This document shows, one piece after another, positions 9,353 through 17,746 of a stretch of DNA of 64,000 nucleotides (positions within the stretch are counted from its first letter, which is position 1; every line of letters begins with the position of its first letter). Source of the stretch: Symsagittifera roscoffensis (Eukaryota > Xenacoelomorpha > Acoela > Convolutidae); the NCBI RefSeq assembly GCF_963678635.1, contig NC_087064.1:67568025-67632024 (forward strand). The letters are read 5' to 3'. The notes below the pieces were generated by a model that was not told where the DNA came from, did no database searches, and worked only from the letters and a program-made list of their open reading frames with translations. Made by a program: the position numbers and the translations under genes.

Positions 9353-10520
9353 TTAATGGAAAAAAGTCTTTTTTATGCGGGTGTTATTTTTTATCCATTG
9401 TGAGTATGGAATTGGTTTGAAAGTTGATTTTCCAAGTAGATCAATTTCGTAGTGGTTATTTTGGCAATCTAAATAAAGTGGGAAGTGTTGTAGATTGTTT
9501 ATCTGTGATTGTTCAACGTCAGTTTTTACTGCATATTTGCATTCTAGTCGGGGTGATGTTTCGTTTTCTGCAAGGTAAAATTTTATATTTTTGGGTATTT
9601 CAACTGTAGTTTTACGTGTAAGTAATTCAAGTGGTGTATTTCGACTTAAAGTGTCTGGTAATGCAAGATTCTTTCCTGCTGTCCAAATTATATGTAAGTT
9701 TGGGAATTTCATTAGAATTAATTGAAATCTATAAACTCGGTGATTTGGATTAGATTTTTGTGTAAAGAGAAAAATGATTGGTTTGTGATCTGTGAATAGA
9801 ACTGTTGGATGTTTTGATCCAAGTATTAGAAATTCATATTCTGTTAGTGTATATATTATGGCTGTACATTCTCTCATTAGAGTTGAGAGTCGTAGCTCTG
9901 CTTGAGTGAATAGTCGAGAATTTGCTGATATAAGGTTCATTTTGTTTGTACCATTGTGTGATTGTAATAATGCTGCGCCGATGCCAAAATTCGAAGCATC
10001 GCACATTGCATAGAATGGTTGATTTGGATCTGGAATTGTATTCGAAATTTGTTCAGTTAAGAGTTTTTTAATTTCTTTAAATCGTGCTTGATGTTCTGTG
10101 TTCCATTCAAAATTATTTTGTTGTCTAAGTATATTATAGAATGGTCTTATGTATAATTGCATTTTATAGACATATTTGCTTAAAAAATTCAACATTCCAA
10201 GGAATTCTTGGATTTTCTTATTGTTTGTTGGTGGTTGGAGCTTTTGAATAGCATCAATGCGTGATTTTAATGGAGTGATTGTTTTTCTTTCTATATTATG
10301 TCCTAAGAATTTAACTCGTGTTAAAAAGAAGTGTGATTTATCGGGGGCGGCCTTCAGATTTTCGTTCTGAAGTATTTTGTGATAGTGTTCTAAAACTTTA
10401 AACATTTCTTCTTTTGTCTGTGATTGCATAAAAACATCGTCTAAATAGGTGATTGCGTTTTTCTTAAGTATTAGTGGTCGAAAAATTTTGCTCATAAAAG
10501 CTGAAAATGCTGCTGATAGA
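9353..10520 (-). pseudogene. pol (RT-RH): Reverse transcriptase C-terminal half plus RNase H
   Basis: This holds the RT palm with the catalytic YLDDV box near 10440, the thumb/connection (KFLGHNIE, FLGMLNFLSKYV) and an RNase H domain with Asp in MCDASNFGIGAALL, Glu in LMRECTAI and Asp in LFTDHKPI, ending near LPDTLSR. These are standard Ty3 features. It is separated from the first half of RT by a frameshift near 10520, at the segment where the conserved Leu-Pro-x-Gly turn is expected. At the 3' side a frameshift near 9355, next to a run of A/T bases, moves the linker into another frame. The ATG at 10493-10495 is an internal Met of RT, not a start. Confidence 0.9.
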
Positions 10521-11926
10521 ATAGGCGGTTGAATTTATATTGCTGATTTCCAATAACAAATTGTGTTAAGCGTCGCGATTGTTCATCTAGTGGCATTTGA
10601 TTATATGCACTATTCATATCTGCGGTTGTAAAGTATTTTCCGTTTATTTTTGTTAAAATAACTTGTATTGGTTCAATAGGCCAATTGCATTTTGATTCGT
10701 CTATTAGTGAATTAGGATATCTAGCGTCTAGAACTATTTTTAATGATTCTCCTTTTGCTAGGATGATAACAGGGTTGATAAATGTGTTACTTTTTGGTTG
10801 TTCTTCTTTGTTTACCGGTGAGATAATTTTGTATTGTTCTAAAATATCGAGTAATCTGTTTACTTTATCGTGTAAATGAATTGGTACTTTACTTGCTCTT
10901 TGTTTTTTGACAACTGCGTCAGGTTTTAATGGGAGATGTATTGATGAGCTGATTTTGCCAACATCATATTTGGATGTTGCATAGACTGATGAATATTTTA
11001 TTAGCTGTTTGGCTAATTTATCAAATTCGTCTTGTGATATTTGTGAATGTTGGAAGTTAAACATTGTTAAAAATTTCTGTTGATTCTCTGTATAGTTATT
11101 TATGTTGAATGTAGGTTTGAAATATGGGGTTTTTGTGAAATAATCTGTATTTCTTTTTTCATTACTTATTATATTATATATGGATAATTCTTCATTAAGA
11201 ATTGTGGATTGACAAATATCTAATAATTGGAGTATATTATTTACGCGGTATGCTTTTTCGTGTACTGGTGATATCGTAGCGTTGGTTTCGCAATAGCCTA
11301 AAAGTCCTAAAGGTAGTGTTACTTGATAGGGTGTATTGTTGTATACATGTAGAGAAATAATATCTGAATTCGAGTTTTTCAAATATTTTATGGATGAGAT
11401 TGTGATTTTGAAAAACTTATGGATAGGTTTGAATTCAAAATCTGACATATAGAGTTGTTGTCTATTTTGTTTTTTATCATATTGGTGAACTTGTTTTATT
11501 GAAAAATTATATATGTTTCCTGATAGTGGTTTCAGGTGTTTTCTTTGTTGATTATATATCGGATAAAATTTTGAAAAGAATGGCGGTTGTTTATTTAATC
11601 TTTGAAAAAATGTTAGGGATGTGTCTTTTGTTTTTGTGTATCTATCTTTGATTAGTATTTTACTATTCAAAATGTTGATTGTTGGTATATATTTAGAGAT
11701 AAATGGTATTCCAATGATATTGTGTTTAATATCAGTGATATGAAATATTTGTTTAAATGGTTTACTTAAAATTTTATTTTGCTCTATTGTTCTTTTGGGG
11801 AGAAGAAATAATTGAATTTTTCCATAGTTTACCAATGTTGATCCTTGTGCTGTTGCTAGTTTACTGGAGGTTTCAAGAGGCGTTAGTTTTGGGTGTAATG
11901 TTTTTATCTCATTCCATGTTTATTAT
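10492..11926 (-). pseudogene. pol (PR-RT): Protease C-terminal part and reverse transcriptase N-terminal half
   Basis: This frame continues the protease whose D-S-G-A active site lies at the end of the gag frame. The flap-to-C-terminal part includes VNYGKIQLFLLP and the conserved HNIIGIPFISKY. A tether of about 200 residues follows, then the RT fingers/palm, with PVIILAKGES, KIVLDARYPNS and FTTADMNSAYNQMPL (first catalytic Asp). It ends in a short out-of-frame tail at 10492. The pol frame is +1 relative to gag and is blocked upstream by TAA TAA near 11923-11928, so the shift has to fall within a few codons of the gag TGA. The apparent start at 11835 is a TTG and is not a real initiation site. 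Confidence 0.88.
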
Positions 11927-14900
11927 GTTTGATTCTGCTCCTGAATCAATTAAAAAATCAATTTCAAGATCTGGTGGTTGAAATTCTTTGTTTCTTGGGC
12001 TTTCTAAAAGAAATGGTATTGTCCAAATTTTTTCTTTGGGTTGTTCTTTTTGTATATTTTGATAGATGTGATTTGTATTCAAGCATTTTGTTTTGTCATT
12101 TTCATTGGATTGATTTGTAGTGTTGATTTCGTTAGTTTCTTGTGCCGTTTGTGTAGAATGGATGGGTTCAAGGTAATAATTGTGAAGAAGTTCTAATTGA
12201 TTTTCATATATATGTATTAAAAAATGTTGTTCATATATAATAGGTTCGTAGTCATTTTTGACTGCTATCATATTGATGGAGATAGTGTTTTCTGTATCAC
12301 TTTCTGAATCTGATGATTCACAGTTTATTTGATTTAGTTGTAGTTCGTTATTTCCTGTGTCATCAATACCTAGGGGGTCTGATGTTGTTTCTTGATTTGA
12401 TTGTACTTGAATAATATTTCTTTGATGTTTAGGTGTACTACTTCTGTGGCGATTGTTAGAATTATTATAATGGTTATTATTCCTGTGTGGTGATTGGGAA
12501 TAATTTCTATAACGGTTATTATAACTTGAATGTCGATTTTGTGAATTATTTTGTGATCTGTTTTGATAATTATTGTTTGGTCTGTTATATTTTGATCTAT
12601 TATATGAGTTATTCCTTGATCGATTGTTCGGGTAATTCTGGTTTCGGTTGTTTGAATAACTTCTATTTCGATTATTGGAGTAGTTTCTATTTCTATTGTA
12701 TGATGAGTTTCGTGATTGATTGTTTGGATAGTAATTATTTCTTGATTGGGAATTAGATCTAGAAACAAATTGTGTTGTATTTGAATTTGATCTGGAGTAA
12801 TTATTTCGACTATTTGGTCTATTAAAATGGTTTTGTGATGAATTTTGTGTATTTCTTCGTTCTGGTGATCTTCCTCTATAACTTGGTGATAGAGTTATAT
12901 GGTGATTGAGTTCTCGTGTAATTGGTATTGTTCGGAAGTGGTTTTCCTGAACTGTTGTTGCTGTATACATTTTTGTTCGGTAGATTTTGATCTTTTTTCC
13001 TGTACTGATAGAATGATTTATTCGGTTCTTTATCTTTTGAGGTTTGTTTTGATTGTCCTGTTGTTTTTGTCTACATTCAGAAATACTATGTCCGTATCGT
13101 CGGCAATAATTACACCATTTTTTGAAAGATGGTTTGCCTTTAAAGTGTGGGTGTTTTTCATAAATATTGAGTATTTCAGTGATTTTTTCAACGAGGTCTG
13201 TATCTGATTTCTGTATATTATTGATATTTGTGGTATTTGTTTCAATTCGGTTAACATATTGTAATTTCAGATTTTCTGTTTCTTCAAGTTTCATTGTGAT
13301 TTCCGCTTGCTCTAGTTTGTCTACTAGTTTTCGAAAATCTAAATTGGGCTCTCGAATTGAGGAGGGATGGGATGCTCTCTTTTTTATTGCTATTTTCCTT
13401 AATTGAGGTGTTAAGGTCATCATTAAGATTTCTGTCATTTTTGTGTTTTTGTAGTCGTGTGTATTTAATGAATATGCTTTTCGAACTAGTGTTTCGATAC
13501 GTACTGCTAATTGTTTGATGGTTTCATTTGGTAATCTGCGAATTTCATTACATAAAACTCTTTGTTGTTGTTTGTTTCTTTCGGAGTCAAACATTTTTGA
13601 AAATTCTTGTGTAAATCTTTTCCAATTTGATTTTATTTCTATAGGCAATACTGAAAACCATTTTTGGGCTGCGCCGTCTAGGGTTGTCTGTATCAACTCT
13701 GTGCGTCGATGTATCCAATTTTGATGTAGTGGCGTATTAATTGGTTCAGGTCCTATATTTAAAATTAAATTTGCTGTTACTGCATTTAAATAATCTTCTA
13801 TAGAATATTCAGGGTCTGTTCCTGTGAATACCATTAATGGTTTGTTTGATGTTATTGATGATCCACCCATAAGGTATAGATTCATTGTCATTTGTAATGA
13901 TTCTGCTGCATTTGGCGTTTGTGAAAAATTCGAAAGTTGATTTTTTGTTATTTCGTGTTGTTGAAGGTAATATGGAAGTGGTATTTCATTTTGCATTTGT
14001 GTTGGTTGATATGAGTGTGTAATCATTGGGTTTTGTGGCTGAATTGGTTGAAAAGATTGTGTATTAATTGGGTTTTGCATTTGTATTGGTTGTTGATTTT
14101 GTGTATCTGTTGGGTGTGGAGAAAAAATTCTATGATATGTATATGGCTTTTGCACTCCTTGTCCACGATATTCTTGAGTGTATGGTGCAAATATATCTGG
14201 TTGTAAATAATCATCATCAGAGGATAAATAATCCGTTTGATGAGATGCTTGCTTTTTATTTTTATTCTGTTGAAAGAATGGGTAATTTTCACTACGATCC
14301 TGTGGAGGATGTGAATTAGTTTGAAAATTTACTGAGTTGTTTGTTGCCATTGGATTATCCCAATATCGAGATCTTATCTGATTATTATTATTTTTTCGTG
14401 GGGGATAGTTTGTTTTTGATGAATGTGCGTAATTATAATTATGTTCCGCAAAAGTGTTTCTTGTGAACGTTCTGTGTGTTTTTGACGGTATTGTCATGGG
14501 TCTATATGTTTGATAATCCATTTGTGAATATTTTGGAGCAACCGAAGGTTTAACGGTTGATTGTAAGGTTACCTGTGCTAGTGAAGTGTTTGTGTTTCTT
14601 GGTGTTGTTAAATTTGGACGTATTGGTGAAATACTTTGTTGTGTAGTTGTTGTTGTTTGTACAATTTCTTCATTTATGAAGTGTGATGGTGGCTGAATAT
14701 CTTGCTGAGTGAGATTCCTAGTTCCATTAAGGTTTTCATTGTGTATGACTGTCGAGTTTAAGCTGTTATTTCGCGTATCCGGTAGAAATGTATTGTAGTT
14801 TAATGGTGTTGCATCAATGGTTAATGGTACTACTCTTATATAATCTCTGGTATAAGATATTGTACTTATTGCTTGACTTGCAATTGATTGTGGGATATTT

Positions 14901-15646
14901 ATGAATGCATAATGAGACCATTCGGGGTCCCAAACGTAGTCTGACTGTTCTGTGATGGCGGTATCATCGTTTGAATTTTGAGGTCTGAAATTTTTTCTTG
15001 CTTGTGAAATTAAATCTATATTATGTGTGAAATAATCTATTATAAACCATGCCAAAATTTTTTGTAAGTCATGTTTTGTATGTTGTGAAACATCATCTTT
15101 AGTAAAATTTTCTTTAATTATATGTAGAAAAGTTGAAAATAGTGTGATTTCATGTCGTACCTTTATAGGTTTGGATGTCTCTGTCGGTGAGACACTTGGG
15201 ATTGGAATTTCGTTCTCTAATATTGAGATATAACTATATACTATGGCAAAAACTTCATTAGTGAATATGGAGTTTGCTCTTTGTGAGTTATGATATTGTA
15301 TGCTTTTTATGTATTCTGAGAATACTTTTGAAAATTCTAAATCAAGGTCGTCTGTTTGAATTACATATTTGCGGTGATTCGGGTTTGGTGAGCTGAATTC
15401 TACGGTGTAGATTCCGTATTGTTGTGTCAAATTACATATATTTTTCAGATAGTGATCAATAATTTGTCTTTTGATCTTTACATCTGGGAACTCTGCTTTA
15501 CATGGGCTAATTCCGGGTTCAAATAAATTTAGTAGTAAATTCTTGCAAAGTATATGCTGTCCTCTATCATTGGGTGCATCTACGAGGAAGGGGAAGATAT
15601 CGTCATCATCTGGACTATCTTCACTTGGAGTGTGTGTTTGGCTCAT
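11909..15646 (-). CDS. gag: Gag polyprotein with protease active site at its C-terminus
   Basis: 1245 codons, unusually long for Ty3-type Gag. Domains in order: an N-terminal region of unknown type (1-280); a Gln/Asn/Thr/Pro-rich stretch (about 290-600) with tandem QNP..TQS.QP repeats; a Ty3-type capsid (about 605-830: FTGTDPEYSIEDYL, LDGAAQKWFSVLP, NEIRRLPNETIKQLA); a CX2CX4HX4C zinc knuckle (CNYCRRYGHSISEC, about 843); an Arg/Ser/Asn/Tyr-rich tract (about 920-1075) with many RSRN/NRN repeats; an acidic spacer; and the aspartic protease motif FLIDSGAESN near 1235. Gag forms the particle and packages RNA. The ATG at 15644-15646 overlaps the stop of the pre-gag ORF (ATGA). The frame ends in TGA at 11909-11911, ten residues after the protease aspartate. 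Confidence 0.92.
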   Translation of the reverse strand: MSQTHTPSEDSPDDDDIFPFLVDAPNDRGQHILCKNLLLNLFEPGISPCKAEFPDVKIKRQIIDHYLKNICNLTQQYGIYTVEFSSPNPNHRKYVIQTDDLDLEFSKVFSEYIKSIQYHNSQRANSIFTNEVFAIVYSYISILENEIPIPSVSPTETSKPIKVRHEITLFSTFLHIIKENFTKDDVSQHTKHDLQKILAWFIIDYFTHNIDLISQARKNFRPQNSNDDTAITEQSDYVWDPEWSHYAFINIPQSIASQAISTISYTRDYIRVVPLTIDATPLNYNTFLPDTRNNSLNSTVIHNENLNGTRNLTQQDIQPPSHFINEEIVQTTTTTQQSISPIRPNLTTPRNTNTSLAQVTLQSTVKPSVAPKYSQMDYQTYRPMTIPSKTHRTFTRNTFAEHNYNYAHSSKTNYPPRKNNNNQIRSRYWDNPMATNNSVNFQTNSHPPQDRSENYPFFQQNKNKKQASHQTDYLSSDDDYLQPDIFAPYTQEYRGQGVQKPYTYHRIFSPHPTDTQNQQPIQMQNPINTQSFQPIQPQNPMITHSYQPTQMQNEIPLPYYLQQHEITKNQLSNFSQTPNAAESLQMTMNLYLMGGSSITSNKPLMVFTGTDPEYSIEDYLNAVTANLILNIGPEPINTPLHQNWIHRRTELIQTTLDGAAQKWFSVLPIEIKSNWKRFTQEFSKMFDSERNKQQQRVLCNEIRRLPNETIKQLAVRIETLVRKAYSLNTHDYKNTKMTEILMMTLTPQLRKIAIKKRASHPSSIREPNLDFRKLVDKLEQAEITMKLEETENLKLQYVNRIETNTTNINNIQKSDTDLVEKITEILNIYEKHPHFKGKPSFKKWCNYCRRYGHSISECRQKQQDNQNKPQKIKNRINHSISTGKKIKIYRTKMYTATTVQENHFRTIPITRELNHHITLSPSYRGRSPERRNTQNSSQNHFNRPNSRNNYSRSNSNTTQFVSRSNSQSRNNYYPNNQSRNSSYNRNRNYSNNRNRSYSNNRNQNYPNNRSRNNSYNRSKYNRPNNNYQNRSQNNSQNRHSSYNNRYRNYSQSPHRNNNHYNNSNNRHRSSTPKHQRNIIQVQSNQETTSDPLGIDDTGNNELQLNQINCESSDSESDTENTISINMIAVKNDYEPIIYEQHFLIHIYENQLELLHNYYLEPIHSTQTAQETNEINTTNQSNENDKTKCLNTNHIYQNIQKEQPKEKIWTIPFLLESPRNKEFQPPDLEIDFLIDSGAESNIINME
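15643..15646 (-). promoter_or_regulatory. ATGA stop-start overlap between the pre-gag ORF and gag
   Basis: The TGA of the pre-gag ORF (15643-15645) and the gag ATG (15644-15646) share bases in an ATGA. This is the same junction type as at env/ORF602 in this element. It suggests gag is translated by reinitiation after the upstream ORF or by leaky scanning. The homologous junction of copy 2 lies outside the window. Confidence 0.55.
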
Positions 15647-16089
15647 TTTTTTTGTTTAATGACTGTTAATAGGTAATTTTCGATGTGTCTAATTGGTTGA
15701 TTCCAGTTATATAAGTGTACTGGTTTGTGTTTATATTGCTTTTTTATTCGTCTTTTTCCTCTTTTTGATGAATTTGAAGTTGTTTCTGAGTCGGAAAAAT
15801 ATAATTGATCGTGAATGGGGCAATTTTTATCTATAGATTCTTTTAATTTATAAAGTTCGTCTAAATTTCTGGCTTCTGATTCTGAAAATGCGTTTCTATT
15901 TTTGGAAAATCTTTTTCGTGTTATTTGCCTTTGTTTAGTTATTATTTTCCTTTTTAGTGTTTGTCGTTTTGTTCTGATATATCCAACTGTTTGTGTGTGA
16001 GGTGTGATTACAAGGTCATATTTTTTGTTATCTATTTCACAGTTGTGCAAAACGATTGTTTGTTTGTTTCCTAGATTTTTAAATGACAT
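15643..16089 (-). CDS. 148-codon basic pre-gag ORF of unknown function
   Basis: A true ATG at 16087-16089 opens a 148-residue ORF directly upstream of gag. The N-terminal 40 residues look ordered (TIVLHNCEIDNKKYDLVI). A strongly basic middle follows (TKRQTLKRKIITKQRQITRKR), then an acidic segment with a Ser-rich SDSETTSNSS, a second basic cluster (KRGKRRIKKQYKHK) and a Trp-containing tail. The two Arg/Lys clusters resemble nuclear-localisation or RNA-binding signals, though this is compositional. No family is recognised. It is the first sizeable ORF after the leader and would be the first one translated from full-length RNA, so it may set gag expression or act as an RNA-binding factor. A chance ORF is unlikely given the length and the exact ATGA junction, but copy 2 cannot confirm it here. 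Confidence 0.6.
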   Translation of the reverse strand: MSFKNLGNKQTIVLHNCEIDNKKYDLVITPHTQTVGYIRTKRQTLKRKIITKQRQITRKRFSKNRNAFSESEARNLDELYKLKESIDKNCPIHDQLYFSDSETTSNSSKRGKRRIKKQYKHKPVHLYNWNQPIRHIENYLLTVIKQKK

Positions 16090-16607
16090 AAGGTTTAGGA
16101 TGACGGATGCAAAAAGTTGTTAGATGATTTCTATTTTCTTAAATTGTTGGTCCTTACGATTTTTTGGTTAGCTTAACCTGGGTCTATTTGTTCAGGGTTG
16201 GAGAGAAAAGTATATCGATTCCGAAGAATGATTTTTTACTTTCTCGTGGCTAGTATAAGCTAAGGTGTTAACTTACTTAATCTTACTTAAGGGTAGTGAT
16301 TGTGTTCAAGGGTTGGAGAATAGTAAATCGATCCACAAGGTTCAGGTATAATTAGAACGCGAGTAGTTCGTTAGATACTATTTTAAACTTACTAAGTCTA
16401 CGATTTATCCTGGTCCTGGTAAGGGGAGGGTTCAAGTGAAGGATGAATAACCGAAGTTCTTCACTGTTTATCCTAATTTGAATGATTAGTTTTGTTCAAA
16501 AATTTCTATTAGTCTTGGGTTTTTTGAAAGGGTTGGATAGTGAATCGACGTTTGAGGTCGTTAGACACCAGCTAAGTGGGTGGGGGAGAACAAAATTGTT
16601 CTTTTTG

Positions 16608-16687
16608 ATCCAAGGATAGGCCTTGATGATCAAGTTTAAATTTAATTAAATAGAAAATGAATTAAGATCCAAGGATAAGCCTTGATC
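16608..16687 (-). promoter_or_regulatory. Tandem stem-loop pair in the leader RNA
   Basis: Two direct copies, 58 bp apart (16608 and 16666), of a GATC-CAAGG-N5-CCTTG-GATC-like inverted repeat. In the sense RNA each folds into a stem of CAAGG/CCTTG extended by GATC pairing, with 5-nt loops (CCUAU and CUUAU). Repeated hairpins between the primer binding site and the first gene are typical of retroviral packaging/dimer signals; function is inferred. Confidence 0.45.
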
Positions 16688-17316
16688 ATCTGATTTTAAA
16701 ATTAAGTGAATTTAAGTTTAAAATGGTTTAAATTTGTTTAAGAAAAGATTTAGTGTTTTAATGATATTAGTGAGCTTATGATTGCTGTTATGTTTTAGGT
16801 GATGAAGCTGAGACAACTGATGATTTTATGATTACTAACAGTTTATTGTCATGCTACTAATTTTTATTTTTATTTTCAATAAATATTTTCCAAACATGTT
16901 TTATATAATACTGCAGAATTTTAGGAAAACGATCTGAGATATTTTTATCAATCGTTATTGTATATTAATATTTTGGTTTAGCGCCTGTAATGAGCATGAA
17001 GATTGGCTTCAAGATTTAAGTTTGCAAATGAAAATCTAAATTCATTGCTAATAAGATTCTAAATATAAAAGTTTGTGTTGGCTTTTGCCGTACTATCATA
17101 TAACTATTTGGTAAGTTTCTACTTTGTCGTATGTCGTCTCTGGTTCGAGGTCTTCTTCCAATTCCGGGTAGTTCTCTTATCGTTCGGAATATTGGCTCTG
17201 ATCTATTGAGTCGTAGAGACATTTCGATTAAATTATCGTCGTATAACATTTTAAAAATGTTTTGTCTAAATTCTAATCTATTTTTGGTTAGTTCTAAGCT
17301 ATTAAGGTCTTGTTCG

Positions 17317-17334
17317 AGACTTATGGTCGCACCA
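17317..17334 (-). promoter_or_regulatory. Primer binding site candidate
   Basis: On the sense strand, two bases after the LTR end (…ACTCA), the sequence begins TGGTGCGACCATAAG. TGG at this spacing is the hallmark of a tRNA-complementary site. The plus strand therefore reads as a tRNA 3' end (…GGTCGCACCA). I could not name the tRNA. Confidence 0.6.
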
Positions 17335-17536
17335 GATGAGTTATGACCGAGGTGGTTAACTCATAGAGTAATTTCGGATAGGGTACACCGTCTGCTCGTC
17401 ACGCTATCTTATTTTCGGCCGGATAGATTCGTGCAACTTCTTAGTCTAATACCGATCCTAATCTTACTCTTATACTATCTAGTCTCAGGTTGTTTGACTA
17501 GTCTCTGCTAGGCTCAATAGATCTAGGGTATACTGG

Positions 17537-17542
17537 TTTATT
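17537..17542 (-). promoter_or_regulatory. AATAAA polyadenylation signal in the LTR
   Basis: AATAAA on the sense strand in the middle of the LTR (plus strand TTTATT). In copy 2 the same site reads CATAAA, a weaker match. The position suits the U3/R part of an LTR. Confidence 0.45.
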
Positions 17543-17603
17543 GCGGCTGCTGAAGTTCTCTTGGAGAGTCAACTAATTTCTAAGTTAAAATCAAATCTCT
17601 CTG

Positions 17604-17631
17604 GTGCTGAAATTACAAGTAATTTCAGCAC
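17604..17631. repeat. Perfect 13-bp inverted repeat in the LTR
   Basis: GTGCTGAAATTAC and its exact complement separated by AA. Copy 2 has lost the second arm, so the hairpin is not kept there. It may bind a regulator or form an RNA hairpin. Confidence 0.7.
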
Positions 17632-17746
17632 TTACAAATAAGTGGGTTGTTAGTTAGATGGATCATGATTGGTTAATATTAAATACTTTACAGTGGTAAA
17701 ATATCTAATTTATCCAATCATAAAATGTAGTTTAGATCAGGTTCCA

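Larger units (their letters stand above)
16090..17336 (-). other. 5' leader of copy 1
   Basis: 1.25 kb between the LTR and the pre-gag ATG. It carries three spaced copies of a GGGTTGGA...ATCGA motif (starting 16195, 16310 and 16530 on the plus strand), two stem-loops (16608-16687), and candidate 5' splice sites on the sense strand (GTAAGTTT near 16383-16390, GTAAGTT near 16271-16277). A 77-codon upstream ORF (17016-17249, true ATG) begins 68 nt after the primer binding site. I cannot tell whether it is translated. Leaders of this kind usually hold packaging and dimerisation signals. Confidence 0.6.
1..17746 (-). mobile_element. Long Ty3-like, envelope-bearing LTR retroelement (copy 1, 3' end outside the window)
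   Basis: A minus-strand LTR retroelement. From right to left: LTR, primer binding site, leader, pre-gag ORF, gag with a zinc knuckle and D-S-G protease site, RT with YLDD, RNase H, integrase with HHCC and D,D35E, then a membrane ORF, a Ser/Pro-rich ORF, an envelope-like glycoprotein and an unknown 602-codon ORF. The PR-RT-RH-IN order and the GPY module place it in the Ty3 (Metaviridae) group. It is far longer than the roughly 5-10 kb usual there. The 3' LTR is not in the window: in the second copy (52500-64000) about 0.7 kb separates the LTR from the sequence homologous to position 1. Gag, env, the pre-gag ORF and ORF602 are open, whereas pol carries three frameshifts and two stops, so this copy is not autonomous as written. 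The sense strand is A/C-rich and G-poor throughout. Confidence 0.93.
17337..17746 (-). repeat. 5' LTR of copy 1 (410 bp)
   Basis: On the plus strand it starts TGAGTTATG and ends GGTTCCA, so on the sense strand it runs TGGAACC…ACTCA with TG…CA ends. It is homologous along its length to 52500-52866 in copy 2; the shared core includes TTTTCGGCCGGATAGATTC and CAATAGATCTAG. The right end abuts the satellite array directly. Copy 2 lacks about 40 bp present here, including one hairpin arm. The opposite LTR of copy 1 is outside the window, so target-site duplication cannot be checked. Confidence 0.75.

Noticed and set aside
10492-10495. A third ATGA between two long ORFs in pol
   Set aside because: It lies inside reverse transcriptase, where the protein homology continues across it. 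The ATG is an internal Met and the TGA follows a frameshift, so it is a by-product of damage and not a gene junction.
12370-12768. 132-codon Ile/Thr-rich ORF inside gag
   Set aside because: It is a shadow frame of the Arg/Asn/Ser-rich repeats of gag; such repeats stay open in several frames.
17016-17249. 77-codon ORF in the leader as an element gene
   Set aside because: True ATG but no homolog in the window and no recognisable domain; kept only as a possible upstream ORF in the leader entry.
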